NCBI GenBank assembly: GCA_002633005.1
Contig: NMRA01000416.1
Location: 272,018-334,017, forward strand
Origin: Phoronis australis
Taxonomy: Eukaryota; Phoronida; Phoronidae
DNA: 62,000 bases
Reading direction: 5' to 3'
Shown: positions 36,961-48,468 of the stretch, one piece after another
Numbering within the stretch: position 1 is the stretch's first letter
Layout of the letters: each line of letters begins with the position of its first letter
The notes under the pieces: model-generated
Told to the model about the DNA's origin: nothing
Database searches by the model: none
The model's input: the letters and a program-made list of their open reading frames with translations, nothing else
Position numbers and translations under genes: made by a program

Positions 36961-37265
36961 GATAGAATTGAATTTACAAAACAGGGATACTTTTTAAGTA
37001 GTATAGATTTACAAAATAGGATTTAACTATATTTCAAACAAGACTGAATTTATTTAATAGAGTTGAATTTACAAAACAGGGTTGGTTTTCTTTTTTCAAA
37101 ACGTTTACCCTTTCCATCTCTCATACGTACATCGACCCACCGGATCGTCATTGTCGGATAGTGGATGGTCACGTGGTCTCCTGGCATGAACATTTTCTGT
37201 CCTGGTGTGATAAATTTTCGGTCCGGCGTGATAAACTGTAGGTCTTGGCGTGATAAATTCTGGTT
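36961..37265. repeat. Two short tandem repeats upstream of the first tetraspan gene
   Basis: At 36968-37083 'tgaatttacaaaacaggg' and variants recur about four times. At 37180-37265 a ~21-bp unit recurs ('gtcctggtgtgataaattttc', 'gtccggcgtgataaactgtag', 'gtcttggcgtgataaattctg', one base over 20 removed from none of their order). The second could form part of a promoter or upstream intron, but this is not shown. Confidence 0.6.
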
Positions 37266-37558
37266 TTGAGTTACTTTTTTGGTCCAGCAGAGATTGTAAC
37301 TCTTTAATAAAAAACATGTCTCCTAGATTTTTCCGATTAGGCTTTACGTACTTTTCGTAAGTTTAAGGGACATAAACCAAAAGTTATTTTTTTGACGAAA
37401 AGCGGGTTTGCAACCTCTACAAATCGTGTCTACACTTTGTTGTCCGTGAACAAAAAGAATTTCAGAATAATATACTAAATTAATTGATTGATGTTGTGTT
37501 GTGAAACCTACTTTACAATGAGATGACACTTTTGTTGTAGATAATTCTATTGAAGACC

Positions 37559-38245
37559 ATGCAACCAAACGCACAGACGAGGTCTGCGTACGCGGTTGCC
37601 GCAGCAAGAGGCTTGGCTATTACTCAACTCGTGCTCGGCGTGTTGTGTCTCATTTGCGGCATTGCTGCTATTGTGGTATATTGGAGGTGGGTGCATTTTT
37701 ACACCGGTTCCATGGAAGTCTGGATGCCCATTGCGTTTATTGTTTCCGGCATCCTGGGCATCGTGGCTGCTAGCCAATGCTCCACTGGCATCATTGTGGC
37801 GCACATGGTTATGTCGATCATTTCGGCCGTCTTTGCATTCAGCCTATTCGTCGACTCGTGCATCTATGCACGGATACTTATTACCCATATCCCCCTCGCC
37901 ATTCTGTCGTTCGCTGAGCTCGTCATCGCGATCATATCTGCTGCCTTCTGCTGCCGCGCCGTCTGCTGCCGCACTTCGTCCAGTGGAGGAGTCGTCGTCG
38001 CGGGCCAGCCACAAGGGGGCACTGTAGTTGTTACCAGCGGACAACCAGTTGTCTACGCTCAACAGCCAATGGTTTATCAACAACACTACGTTGCCCAGCC
38101 TGGCGTGCAATACGCTCCCCAGGTACAGTATCAACAGATGCCGCCTCAACAGATGCCGCCTCAACACTACCCACAAGCCACTGGACAGGCAACCGCTCCC
38201 ATGGAGACCAAACCTCCGGCGTACGCAACTCAGCCACAGTACTAG
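37559..38245 (+). CDS. MS4A/CD20-like tetraspan membrane protein, copy 1
   Basis: 228 residues in one exon. A splice acceptor (TTTGTTGTAG, ending at 37540) precedes the ATG by 18 bases, so a 5' UTR intron is likely. The paralogue's protein also begins MQP, which supports this start. Four membrane segments lie near residues 19-41, 53-72, 76-98 and 109-132, joined by short loops. WMPIAFIVSGILGIVAAS and SIISAVFAF fit the MS4A family pattern. A Cys-rich CCRAVCC follows the last segment and is a likely palmitoylation site. The cytoplasmic tail is rich in Gln, Pro and Tyr with repeated QQMPP and a PPAY motif, which can bind WW domains (NEDD4 type). MS4A proteins act in membrane signalling and trafficking. 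The exact role is unknown, and a related tetraspan family is possible. Confidence 0.82.
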   Translation: MQPNAQTRSAYAVAAARGLAITQLVLGVLCLICGIAAIVVYWRWVHFYTGSMEVWMPIAFIVSGILGIVAASQCSTGIIVAHMVMSIISAVFAFSLFVDSCIYARILITHIPLAILSFAELVIAIISAAFCCRAVCCRTSSSGGVVVAGQPQGGTVVVTSGQPVVYAQQPMVYQQHYVAQPGVQYAPQVQYQQMPPQQMPPQHYPQATGQATAPMETKPPAYATQPQY

Positions 38246-40219
38246 CCTCTATTCTCGCCGGAAGGAGTATAGAGATGGCTTGTGTCAGTTGTCTGGCAGC
38301 ACTAGACTTCTACTTTATTTAGTAACTTAGAGAGTTGTTCGCCGATCTGAACAGTGTTTGGATATGAAAAGCTTCACAAGATGAAAGGAAACATAATGTG
38401 TCGTGATTATGTTGTTTGTTTTTGGTTAATTAATCAGACTGGAGTCAAGTTTCCTCAGCCACTTCGGGATGGAAAACTGTTCTGATGGTTTTTACTATTA
38501 CCGACCAGCCTTAGATTCAAATTCGTTTTGTCCCGTGGGCAGGTTGAAAAATAATCTGCATTCAATATCCTTTTTGTTTTCAGCGCGTCACCTTTTTAAC
38601 ATTTGTGTGGTATGTCTTCAGTATAAAACTTTTCCTGCATGGAAATTTCCATACTTTGCATTTCTTGTATCGAAGATCCGTTGGGATAGTTTTTTGCGAA
38701 TTTGGAGAAATCATGCCGTTCCTAGTGTCGCTCTAGCCTCCAGCGCGCAGACGGCTTCGTGCAAGTAGAAAATACACACGAGTTCCTGACTTCGTTTTTT
38801 TCTTGTTTGCGAAATCACACGAACTGACTGCCTCGCTTCAGTGTTATGAATTTACCATCAACTAACACCAACGTAGTATGTACGAACAGCGAGATTATAT
38901 GGATACCGTTACCCAGCGGTCATGAGCATGGAATTACAAGTAAAGGATTACTGTGATGTGGGACCAGTCTGTGCCCTTGCTTGACTGGCCCTCATCCTTG
39001 CTAACTTAGTCGACGTAATTTCTATGTCCAATTATGAGCCAGAGTAGTTCGGAGCTGTCTAGTCTCTGCTGTGTTATGGAACTTGCAGTCTAGCTATGGC
39101 CATGCATTACTAACGAAGCTCGAGTATCACGTGATTTGCAGATGAGCTGAATGTTTTGCCATAAGCCAGGACTTGGCGCGAAAAATCTTCACTGAGTGGA
39201 ACGGACACAATGAATTCAATACCGCAATTGTGACTGCTTCATTAGGCAATATAGTGATTCATTTCATTGCTGATACTTCGTGGGAGTTCATTAGGATTAA
39301 ATGAAGTAACTTTTTAAAATAAGATGGGCAAGGGGAATTCACAACATTATTGAAGTGTTGTTGATCTTCATAACTGGAACGAGTATGTAAAAGTACATTT
39401 CTGTTCCCAATAATTGCCAGACAAAAGAAACCCATCATACAGGTCCAGGAGCTGTATAGTAAGTGGCTATTTTAATAGGTTTTAAAAATCCTAGCAGGTG
39501 AGAAACATTCGCTGTAACGGACCGGGAACCGAAATGTGGCGCTATAAGGGGCTGATATAAAAAATCTCGCCGACTGTATTTCTTTAAGATATCTTGATTG
39601 TACACTCAAATACGAAGCTAAGATTTTTACCGCGAAGTCTATAATTTCGCTGCATTTGAGACCGTTTGTTTTCTTTATTTTTTGATAATGGTGTTGTTTC
39701 TTAAAAGAATAAAGACATGGCTTACATTACTCCTTCTCCAAGTGGTTTGAACTGAAGTCATCTCAGTCTAACTGTAGCCAAGTATTGGAAGTTGGTTAAT
39801 CTATTGCAGAAGTTACTGATGAACATGAAAAGTGGCTGTGCATGCTCACTGTTCAAACCTCCAAACTACACGTGCACACAATTATCCGCCTATTCGTGAA
39901 AATCATTGTAACTCCCACCATCTCCTTCAACTAACTAACAATGACATTTAAAATGAACTTGGTATCTTAAATTTCTTAAAAAGACATAAATCCAGGATAC
40001 GTAGGCTGTTCTCCCTGGTACTGAAAAGCAAGTTATTCACATGCAGTTGACCGTCCTGAATCGCTAATACACCAATGGGCCATTTGAAAACTAATGGGAG
40101 AGCAGCGCCATTTCATGCACAATAGGGTCATTCAATGATTTACCTAAAGTTACTTGTCACGTGCGGAAGATTACGATGCCACCCCTCCCGTTCCTGCAGT
40201 CTCGACCAGTTTCGCGCCA
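38246..40219. other. 3' flank of the tetraspan gene and intergenic
   Basis: The first part should hold the 3' UTR. No clear AATAAA was found close to the stop codon on the plus strand. The open frame 38469-38768 has no domain pattern. Nothing else is recognised. Confidence 0.4.
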
Positions 40220-40400
40220 CACTCCCGTTAAGCATGCGCGCACCCAGGGGAGCTCGGGGTTCTAGAACGAGTCCCCCCATTTGGCGAAGTGGGGAAAAAG
40301 GTCCGCTTCCGAGTAACAAAAAGTCCGGGAAATGAGACAAAAGTGTTCTAAACAAGCACAAACGCGCAATTCATAGTGGTGCCCCCGTTTTTTTTTTCTT
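40220..40400. repeat. R4 repeat, copy 1
   Basis: The order 'catgcgcgcacccagggg', 'ctcgggg', 'cgagtccccccatttggcga', 'aaaaggtccgc', 'aaaagtccgg', 'aaacgcgcaattca', 'agtggtgcccccg' matches 43028-43190. No coding capacity. It is followed by a T-rich run and then partly by a second inverse motif. Confidence 0.6.
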
Positions 40401-41675
40401 TTTTTTTTTCTTTAGTCCGCCCGCTTTTTTGTTACCAAAAGGTGCACAACGTCAGGAATTCGAGCTCCCCCATATGGAAGGCTGGGTGCACGCATGCCGT
40501 TAAGTTGTGACAGTCTCCCTTGTCTGAGGTCACCCGGTCCTTCTTGCTCACCTCCATCTAGCTACGTCACTGGACCACTCGCATTTGCTCTGTCACCGAA
40601 TTGAAAACCGAGACCCACTTTTGACAACATTTTTCTGAAGTGAACGGTGCATGCATATTTAATATTTTCTACCACTTCTTTGAACAAATAGAAACTTCGG
40701 AACCAGTGCTGGCGGATGTAAGCCCCAAAGCACTGCCACTTTACAAAGCGAAGGAGCGAAATACGTGCACAAAAGCATTACGAAACATAATTAATGACCT
40801 CAGTAATTGAGTCGTGTATTCTGCTGACAAGTCATATATTAACCTAGCTGATTTAAAAGACAGGGCACGGCTTTTTACTTTGAAATGTGGGAGGGGTCTT
40901 TGAAATGTGGGGGCCGGGGGGGGGGGTCATTTTCGACATGGTTTTTTAATTCAGAGGAAAACATCATGCAAACCATACCTCACATTTAATTGTGACATTG
41001 ATTTTGTATGTCTTTAGCTTGATCTCATGTGCATGGAAAAGTTGCATTGGAGCGCGTCCTAACTTTATTTACACCTTTTTATTCTTGAGGTCTTCTTAAA
41101 TTCCCTAATTCTGGAAACCAGTTTGCAATTTTGTTTTGACGTTTCACTAAGTCCTGCCCTTTCCATCTCAAGCTATGGCGAGAACCCTGGCTAATAAGAT
41201 CGAGTAGCAGCGTGTAATAATAGTGACATAAAAAGGAAATGAACCAGAGAGGTTATACGACTACTGGCCAAAGTGCAGCCGGCTACTAAAAAAAAAAAAA
41301 AAAAAAAAACGATCAAAATACACCAAATCAGCAGTTTTTACCCCAAAGCCACTGTTTCCATGCGATTACTACGAATTAAGGGACACGTCTCTGCGTTCAG
41401 GCTGTCAAAACTCTCCAGTGAGATCACACTGAGAAATCAGGTAGGCCGGGAGTAGGCATCGATCACCTGCCAGATTTTTTACAAATCCAATTGTATGATG
41501 CCGGGTACCTGTTTTTCTTATCGAAATTTCAACTTCCCGCGCGCAAGCAATGAAGGTAAGTAATTAAACGTGTACATGTCAAGCGGCAGGCTGCCTTCCA
41601 CTCATTCCAGCACTGACTCAAAAATCAAAGGCCTGCCAAGTTTCAACTGCCCGCATTCAAGCAATACAGACTTCC
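40401..41675. other. No gene recognised; low-complexity tracts
   Basis: Contains a G-rich stretch with a duplicated 'tttgaaatgtggg' at 40880-40930 and a run of about 22 A at 41288-41309. The A run could mark the tail of a retroposed sequence on the plus strand, but no source is recognised. Confidence 0.4.
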
Positions 41676-41806
41676 GTTCAATAACGCTAGGACCTCGCTA
41701 AAAAGCAAGAGTTCGCGAGATTACGTGAGATCTTGCCTTGTACTTTCAATGAGAACACGTGATTCTGGCTCGAAATTTAGCTACAATGGTCCTAGCGCTA
41801 CTGAAC
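41676..41806. mobile_element. MITE family R2, copy 3
   Basis: GTTCAATAACGCTAGGACC at the left and GGTCCTAGCGCTACTGAAC at the right are inverted ends. The centre 'cgcgagattacgtgagat' and 'atgagaacacgtgat' matches the other copies. It ends about ten bases before the TTAG-flanked MITE. Confidence 0.65.
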
Positions 41807-41819
41807 ACACGCCGCTTAG

Positions 41820-42452
41820 GAGGCACTGAACAGTTCTCACAGGTGTTAGCCTGTCAGAACACACGTCAATTGACTCTTCACCCTTTCTTCCGACTCATCC
41901 GCAAAACCAGCATGCAAATCATAAAAGTCATTCCACAAGCCTTACAGATGACCACAGGAACTTTATTCTCTCTTGTATTTTTGAACCTTTCGCTCCCAGT
42001 GGAAACCAAGTCAGTCTAAGAAAAATAAGGGCAAAAAAGCAAAATCGGCAGAAGGTAAAACCACCACTTCCCTGCCAATGCTCGACTAAATCCAACATGA
42101 GATATTCCGAAAGCAAATTTCCTACCGATTCCAAAAATGTGGTCCAAAAGTACTGTCAACCAACTAGTCAGTTTTTGCAAATCTGGCTTGTTTGAGGGCT
42201 ACCTGAAATCGCGGCCAATTTCTCAGTTGGTACACGTACAGCAATGCACAATTGAAACTGGGGGGCCACCATCTTGAAGAGTGCAGGTACAGCCGAGAAA
42301 GTAGCCTTTTTTCATTCTCAGCATGTTCACAAATCCAAACAAAACACATTCACTTAGCCTACCTAACTAAAAATACCCCCAAGCTTGGCCTAGTCCTAGA
42401 TTTCATCGGCACTGCAAATTGGCCGCGGCCGCAGCCTAACTGTTCAGTGCCA
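41820..42452 (+). mobile_element. MITE family R5, copy 1, TTAG-flanked
   Basis: 633 bp. Ends GAGGCACTGAACAGTT and AACTGTTCAGTGCCA are inverted repeats. TTAG borders both sides (41816-41819 and 42453-42456). A copy in inverse orientation lies at 51736-52395 and is also bordered by TTAG. Internal landmarks shared in inverse are 'gcaatgcaca', the 'gccgcggcc' block and 'gtcaattgactcttcaccc'. The open frames inside (41759-42019, 42252-42461) show no transposase motif. Confidence 0.8.
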
Positions 42453-43027
42453 TTAGATTGAAAGGCATGCTCGACTGTGAGCAAAACTGGGTCAAGAGGT
42501 CAACAGCATGCATTAGCAATTCTTCCACTCAGAACAAAATAAGAAAACAAGCAAATGTATATTTTCATGCAGTACAGAACACAGAAAACCCAGCAAACGG
42601 CCATTTTCAATCATTATTAAGTCGGGAAAATTCAACTGTGGCTTACAAAACTGTTGAGTGTCATCTCAACCTCTGTCTGAGTCTAGCGTTCTGTATCGAA
42701 CAGCAGTGCCCAAGTGAATACAGCTGCTGTGACACTTGTTTACGTCCAAGCTCGCCATCTGTGAACACGGTCCGGGGGTTACTCCAGACGACGATCCGTG
42801 CCGAAGGTGACTTAACTAATACAGTTTCTGGCTAAGAAAGGGAGACTTTTATTGAAAAAAATCTTTTCGGTAAGGTATCTTTTTCGACAAGGTTACTTAC
42901 AAAAGGATTAATTTTGTGAGACTCGAAACTCTATTTTTCACTACAACTATACATAGGCCTAGTCCGTGACGGTGAGAATTATTATCGACATTTTAACCCT
43001 TTTTTATTCCAAAAGAAGCCATATTTC
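42453..43027. other. No gene recognised; unassigned open frame
   Basis: A 125-codon open frame begins at 42458 within the MITE border and ends at 42835. It has several Cys residues but no recognised domain and no splice support. Confidence 0.35.
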
Positions 43028-43190
43028 ATGCGCGCACCCAGGGGGGAGGGGAGGGGGGGGCTCGGGGGGCTCGTTCGAGCCCCCCAATTGGCGAGGTGGG
43101 CAAAAAGGTCCGCCTCTTAGAAAGAAAAGTCCGGAACGAGAAAATGAGACAAACGCGCAATTCACAGTGGTGCGCCCGTATTTTTTATGA
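43028..43190. repeat. R4 repeat, copy 2
   Basis: Counterpart of 40220-40400 in the same orientation. 'catgcgcgcacccagggggg', 'ttcgagccccccaattggcga', 'aaaaggtccgcctc', 'aaaagtccggaa' and 'acgcgcaattcacagtggtg' appear in the same order. Confidence 0.6.
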
Positions 43191-43275
43191 ATGGCTTTGC
43201 ATTATATCGAGCTTAATGGATTAACAATGCACGTGAGAGTTCTTACGAAATGTCAGTATGAATCACAAGCCTGCT

Positions 43276-43318
43276 GGGGGGGGGGGGGGGGGGGGGGGNN
43301 NNNNNNNNNNNNNNNNNN
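43276..43318. other. Poly-G tract and 20-N assembly gap
   Basis: About 23 G precede 20 N (43299-43318). The gap length is likely arbitrary. A similar problem occurs at 46466-46488, where a C run contains one N (46477). Confidence 0.95.
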
Positions 43319-44774
43319 GGGTGAGGTTGATCAATCCAAAGTAGTGTGATGCAGTTGCAAGAACATATCCATTCAAAATGGTGACTTTCTCACAGATGCT
43401 TCCTTTACAAATTGTTTTCTTAGACTTCGAGTTCACTCTTTAAATGAATAGGTATTACCAGCTGCAGTCTCCTCATAAAATTGGTCGAATAACATAACAA
43501 GTAATTATTGGGTGCGTCTCTTTCAATGAGCAAAGCCTTCAGCACCAGAGAGTCGTGTTCGTATGCGAGCCTCACAAGTTGTTCGTGTAGGCCTGAATAA
43601 CTCGCACTCAAGAATCAAGACTCTTTTCCACACATGAGACTCTTTCGATCGGTCTAGGGCCTCACATAATATCAGTGACGTCAGAGTGTGCTATTGAAGA
43701 TTACTGCACTGGCCTACTGTACGTCGACAGCTCGATCGATTTTCTTGGTGAGAAGTTTCATAGTCGACGTTTCGCGACAGGTAAACATTTGTTTCATCAT
43801 GTAATTTATGACTATGCTATGCGTTTCATCATGTACTTAATGGCTATACTATGCGTTCAGGGATGCCTTGGTTAACTTTCACTTTGGTCTAATAGCCAAG
43901 TGGTGGTCCCCGGCCTGCCTATCTAGGGTTTTTACCATGTGGAATTTCTGTCTGTAGTCTTTACACTTTGGGGTCGATACTGCGAGACACATTTCCTCGA
44001 ATAGATGACCTGCACCTTTTCGTTTTCGTATAGTTTGAATTGCAGTTTTATGGAGGACCAATAGAGCCTTGTTGCAACTGTAATCGGGACGCTCGGCGAG
44101 TGCCTGCGTCCGAGTCGTGTCGAGCCCGGACAGGACTTGTGAATTATTTTAGTACTAAAACGAATGAACTTTTAAGTCAAAGGAAACAATCGCCACCATG
44201 ATGTTGTAGTATATAGTATGCAGCATTTATTAACTAAACAAAACAGTAACAGTCGCGCTAGTACGCCTTCACAACTACTGAAGCAATCTGGCGCTGTCGG
44301 ACTCTGATCGGTCTTTGGTCTGGGTTGTAATAGTTGCTGTGAGCGTGCGTTTGTGATTTAAGCCCCAGCGTTTTGTGGGGAGAACTACGAGAACAATCAC
44401 TTGCTTTTGGAGTAAATGGGAGTGAATTTAGAGATGTAGCCGAAAGTTTCAGGGGCTAAACCTTAGTGTGCTTACGCATTCTTAACTGCGAGCTCCGCTT
44501 CGGTTGAATTAGGTTGTGCCGAAATTTTGCACGACGCAAAAGTGACCGAACTCTCGAAACTACGAGGTGGCCCACTATTTATAGAGGCTGTGACATGACA
44601 AACTGGGCCAATGAAAAGTCACCAAGTTAAAGTTCTTGGAATTTACGTTCCCTGACCAAATAAGGCATGACCAAAATGTAAGAATGCACTAGTACCGACG
44701 ATGACCAACAGGTGTCGTGCTAATACAGAGACAGAGATGAGGTCATTGCTGTTACACAAGCATAGGTAATTATA
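43319..44774. other. No gene recognised; intergenic
   Basis: Short open frames on both strands without domain patterns. A direct repeat 'gcgtttcatcatgta' / 'tttgtttcatcatgta' lies at 43785-43840. Confidence 0.4.
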
Positions 44775-44850
44775 ATAAATCAATCAATTTATTCCTGTAA
44801 TAAAGGCCATAGGCCCCGCACTGTACAAAAGAACAGCATGTAACAGACTT
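44775..44850 (-). mobile_element. LINE 3' tail fragment
   Basis: On the minus strand the sequence reads 'ggcctatggcctttattac' then 'aggaataaattgattgattt', a pattern common at the 3' ends of CR1/RTE-type elements and similar to the tail at 33325-33350. No upstream coding sequence of the element was recognised. Confidence 0.5.
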
Positions 44851-47195
44851 AAGAGTGCAGCAAGCCATCACGGAGACGAAAAGCGTAAAATACGTATTTA
44901 CATCGCCTGTGGACGCAGCAGGCGTCAGCTAAGGAGCTACAGGTGTAGGACCTATGTGACTTGTGTTACCTAGTAGAAACAAAGCGGGTTTGGAGTCCTC
45001 TGTCTCAGTCAGACAATGCTTTCCCGTTCGCAAACTTACTACTAAAAACCTGAACGATTTAGCTGTCGGCTTGAGTTTTTTAAACCGGTGACGGCCGTTT
45101 TGGCTAGCAAATTTGTAGTCCCAGCCGGTACTAAGGATTCATGGGTAGGGAAGCAGGCCTAGGCCTATAGTATTCATATGTTATTTCTGGTGAACCTGCT
45201 TTGAAAACCGCGGAACAGAGGAAATTATGAAACAAAAATCAATTTTTATAGTGTTAAAATCTGCACTGTTTAAAGATTCTGTCACATTGTATGAATGGAT
45301 TGAATTCAACTTATCATACATGCAATTGATCAAGAAAGTTTTGATTGTGTTGGATTTCGTGGTTTCCCGTGTATTTTCACAGCGACATCCGAATGTAAGT
45401 TTCAGCTGGCACGCTGTGTCAACCCATCGCATACGGCGTATCAACAAGCCCTGTGATTGCCTGCCTTTTCACGCAATAACTCAATGGTTAAACCATAAAA
45501 TGCGTTTGCCAATACAAGGAAGTTTGGATTGTCAACCCAGTGGTTGGCTGAAGTTCTTGGAACACATTATTTTTATGATCAGTAGCTGTTGTGAAAGCCG
45601 AGTGCTGGGTCTGTGATTAGAGCTAACTGTTATGAGCCTCTGTTTATGAGGGGTGGGGGACGGTGGGGGACGCATTCCACTATTTCGTTTTGTTGGAAGC
45701 CTAGTGCTGGTTCTGATCAAATCGGGCACATTTGAGCGGCTCAGCGCCTAATTAGATGTATAACCGTATTAAAAACAAATTATACAAATGGAATACTTAT
45801 CGTTTTCGTGGTTTCACCTTCATTAGTATTTATATAAGAAAAATTTTACGCCATATGTATTCGCTGAGAAAGTTTTTGGAACCTTGCTAAATGAGAAATT
45901 ATCAACTCTTGAAATAGGAAATGGCTTTTACATTGTATATTTGCATACACACTCTAGGCTATAGACGAGCTAGGTTTCTCTCTACTTTGGCGACAACAAC
46001 TCCTTTCAACAACAGCAAGCTATGCGCGCAGAAGCAACACAGTTTTTCTTTTGCCTGTCCTTGGGTCCGTTGAAAAGTATTGAATTAAACTGAAAGACAC
46101 AATTTCTACCCAAATACGTGAAATAGTGTAGATTAGTTGTCCTAACGCATTAAAGCATCATCTAACTCCGAGTTTGGTCTTAGTGATTGAATTCCCTACA
46201 AAGAGTTAACTTTCCAACTACACAAGTTTACAAAGATTTTTATTATTAAATGTAATTTGAAAATTTCTCATTTTTGGTAACATGGCATCCCTTCTTTTAT
46301 TATTTTAGGTTAAATAGGAATTAAAAATTCAGAAAGAATCCCAGTTAAAGGGCTTAGCACGTGTTTGAAGTTAACACCTACAAAATAATACGCGACATTT
46401 TTCAAATCGGTCCATTTTTCGAGTCTTCTTTTAAATGTGTGGATATCTTATATCTCCAGGTGCACCCCCCCCCCCCNCCCCCCCCCCCAAAAAATACAAT
46501 CTAGTAATCCCGGGCACTTTTCCGAATCGCTGAGTTTTTGTGTACTTTAATTCGCTTTTAAGATCAGTTGGGGGTTCCTACAAAGAAGATGAATTACCAT
46601 CCAGATCTACATCCCAACCTCATCATAAAAACATCGCCCTGCAGGCCCTTTGTCAGTATTTTACTGGGTACTGGCCACATCGTAACTTTGTTACTGGTTT
46701 GCTCGTATAGGCAATAGGCTACTCACGGGGGTGCGTGTTTAACGCGGATTTCGTGTTTGCTTTGCGGGGACTCGTATTTAGGGGATCAAAGCTGGAATTT
46801 AGATTGTGCGGCCATGGAATCGTTTCCACCCCCTAAGCTTTCTAATGTCTATCACTCGCTCACAGTGTGGCTTTTTACCGTAAACGAACACAAGTTGACG
46901 GTTTAAGGTTGACCAGGTTACGGAACAAATTGTTGTAACATTTTGTTTTTTACCAAATCAGTGTTGAATATCACCCAAATTTATTAAACTTTGATAAAAC
47001 CACTTTTTAAAAATAATATAAACCAATCACTGACTATAGTGTTGTTTCCAGGTGACCAAACTAACTTCAACGATCTTGGGGAATGCGCTATTAATACAAA
47101 CCGCTTGAAATTCCATAGATGAGTTTTAATTGAGAGGAGCAAGACTAACGATGATTCTCGAACGGATCGGTTCACTGTGGCGCACCGTAGTAGAA
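44851..47195. other. No gene recognised; intergenic 2.3 kb
   Basis: A 129-codon open frame (45227-45616) has no recognised motif. The poly-C tract with an N near 46477 limits sequence reliability. Confidence 0.4.
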
Positions 47196-47199
47196 ATTT

Positions 47200-47690
47200 A
47201 GTTGTATTTTCGCACGATATTCTTCTTTATCTACAATATCTTTGAAATTTCATGAAACGTGGCTAGTAGATTTCCATTAAGGAGATTGCGAAACTTACCC
47301 ATTCTTGGATAGATTCAACGTATTCTGTGCCCCTAGTGGTAATTATTATATTTTTGGCGTCCGCCTCTCTATCCGTCTAAGCGCTTGAATGATCAATATG
47401 AAATCTTGCAAACGTGTTCCTATTTCCCATTGATTGTCGGACGGGTGGCGCCCCCCATAGGGGCAAATTTGTTTTTGGAAGTACCTCATCATGTAATATC
47501 TACCAAAGTTTGTTGACGGATGGCGTTGATTTTTGAAACTATTGTAACGTCCTTTAGTGGCAATCAGTTCCTTGATTGATGTTCGCGATCTTTTTGACAA
47601 ATAAGTTTGTACCAAGAAGATGACAGTACCTGTATTGTTTCAGACAGATTTCACTTATGCCGCGCCCTCTAGTGGACTTTTTATTTTGTG
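47200..47690 (-). repeat. Third, decayed copy of the ~146-bp array, inverse orientation
   Basis: On the minus strand CTCF-like or related cores appear at about 47663 (GTCCACTAGAGGGCGC), 47553 (TTGCCACTAAAGG), 47450 (TGCCCCTATGGGGGGCGCC) and 47332 (CCACTAGGGGC). Monomer segments such as 'ttgtcggacg' and 'gatcgc' differ from the kelch-intron arrays, so this is an older relative or a sister family. It ends about 130 bases before the ATG of the second tetraspan gene. Confidence 0.55.
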
Positions 47691-47820
47691 TTAATGATTA
47701 CATGACACTTATAAACTCCTCTGGAAGCACGCCATTCAGCGATGCAGTCGTGGATTCTCATTGCGATCTTTTAATATTTCTTCACGTTTGCAATCCTTTA
47801 TATTGTAGATAACAAAAAGC

Positions 47821-48468
47821 ATGCAACCAACAAGAGTATCGTACGCGACTTCGACAGCGAGAAGCTTGGCTGTCACACAACTTGTGCTTGGTGGGCTCGG
47901 TATTATCGCAGGCATTGCAGTGATGGTGGTGTATACACCGTGGTGGGCGTCCACATTCACAGGTGCCATGGAAATCTGGATGCCCATTTCGTTTGTTGTC
48001 GCCGGCATTTTAGGAGTCGTGGCGGCGAGTCAGAGTACCACCGGCATCATTGTGGCACACATGGTACTGTCGATCATCGCGTCTGTCCTCGCATGCGTCT
48101 TGTTCATCGAGGGATGTATATACTCAAGGCTGCTAGGGCCTCACATTGCCGTCGCCATATTGTCGTTCGCCGAATTCGTTATCTCTATCATATCTGCTGC
48201 CTTTTGCTGCCGCGCCGTCTGCTGTGGCAACTCGGCCGGTCACGGAATGTTGTTGTCGGGTCAGCCAGAAGGATCCACTGTGGTCGTGACCAGCGGCCAA
48301 CCGGTTGTATACCAACAGCATTATGTCGCTCAGCCTGGCATGCAGTATGCCCCCGCAGGTCAGTACATGATTCAGTCCGGTGTCCATCAACAGATGGCGC
48401 CCCACCAGTACGCTTATGACCAGACCCCTGCAGAGTACCCAGTTCAGAAACCTGTCCAAAACCCATAA
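47821..48468 (+). CDS. MS4A/CD20-like tetraspan membrane protein, copy 2
   Basis: 215 residues in one exon. An acceptor-like TTATATTGTAG ends at 47808, 12 bases before the ATG, as in copy 1, so the exon layout is conserved. Four membrane segments align with copy 1: VTQLVLGGLGIIAGIAVMVV, the WMPISFVVAGILGVVAAS segment, MVLSIIASVLACVLF and AVAILSFAEFVISIISAAF. CCRAVCC after the fourth segment is identical. TVVVTSGQPVVY and QQHYVAQPG are shared in the tail, but the tail is shorter and lacks the PPAY motif of copy 1. The two genes are same-strand paralogues about 10.3 kb apart and must come from a tandem duplication. A role in membrane signalling is inferred from the family only. Confidence 0.82.
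   Translation: MQPTRVSYATSTARSLAVTQLVLGGLGIIAGIAVMVVYTPWWASTFTGAMEIWMPISFVVAGILGVVAASQSTTGIIVAHMVLSIIASVLACVLFIEGCIYSRLLGPHIAVAILSFAEFVISIISAAFCCRAVCCGNSAGHGMLLSGQPEGSTVVVTSGQPVVYQQHYVAQPGMQYAPAGQYMIQSGVHQQMAPHQYAYDQTPAEYPVQKPVQNP

Noticed and set aside
37596-38176. Long overlapping frames (143 codons plus, 110 minus) at the first tetraspan gene
   Set aside because: Shadows of the MS4A-like frame, which alone has membrane segments and a conserved paralogue.
45227-45616. 129-codon plus-strand frame as a gene
   Set aside because: No domain, no paralogue and no clear splice or start context; could not be supported.
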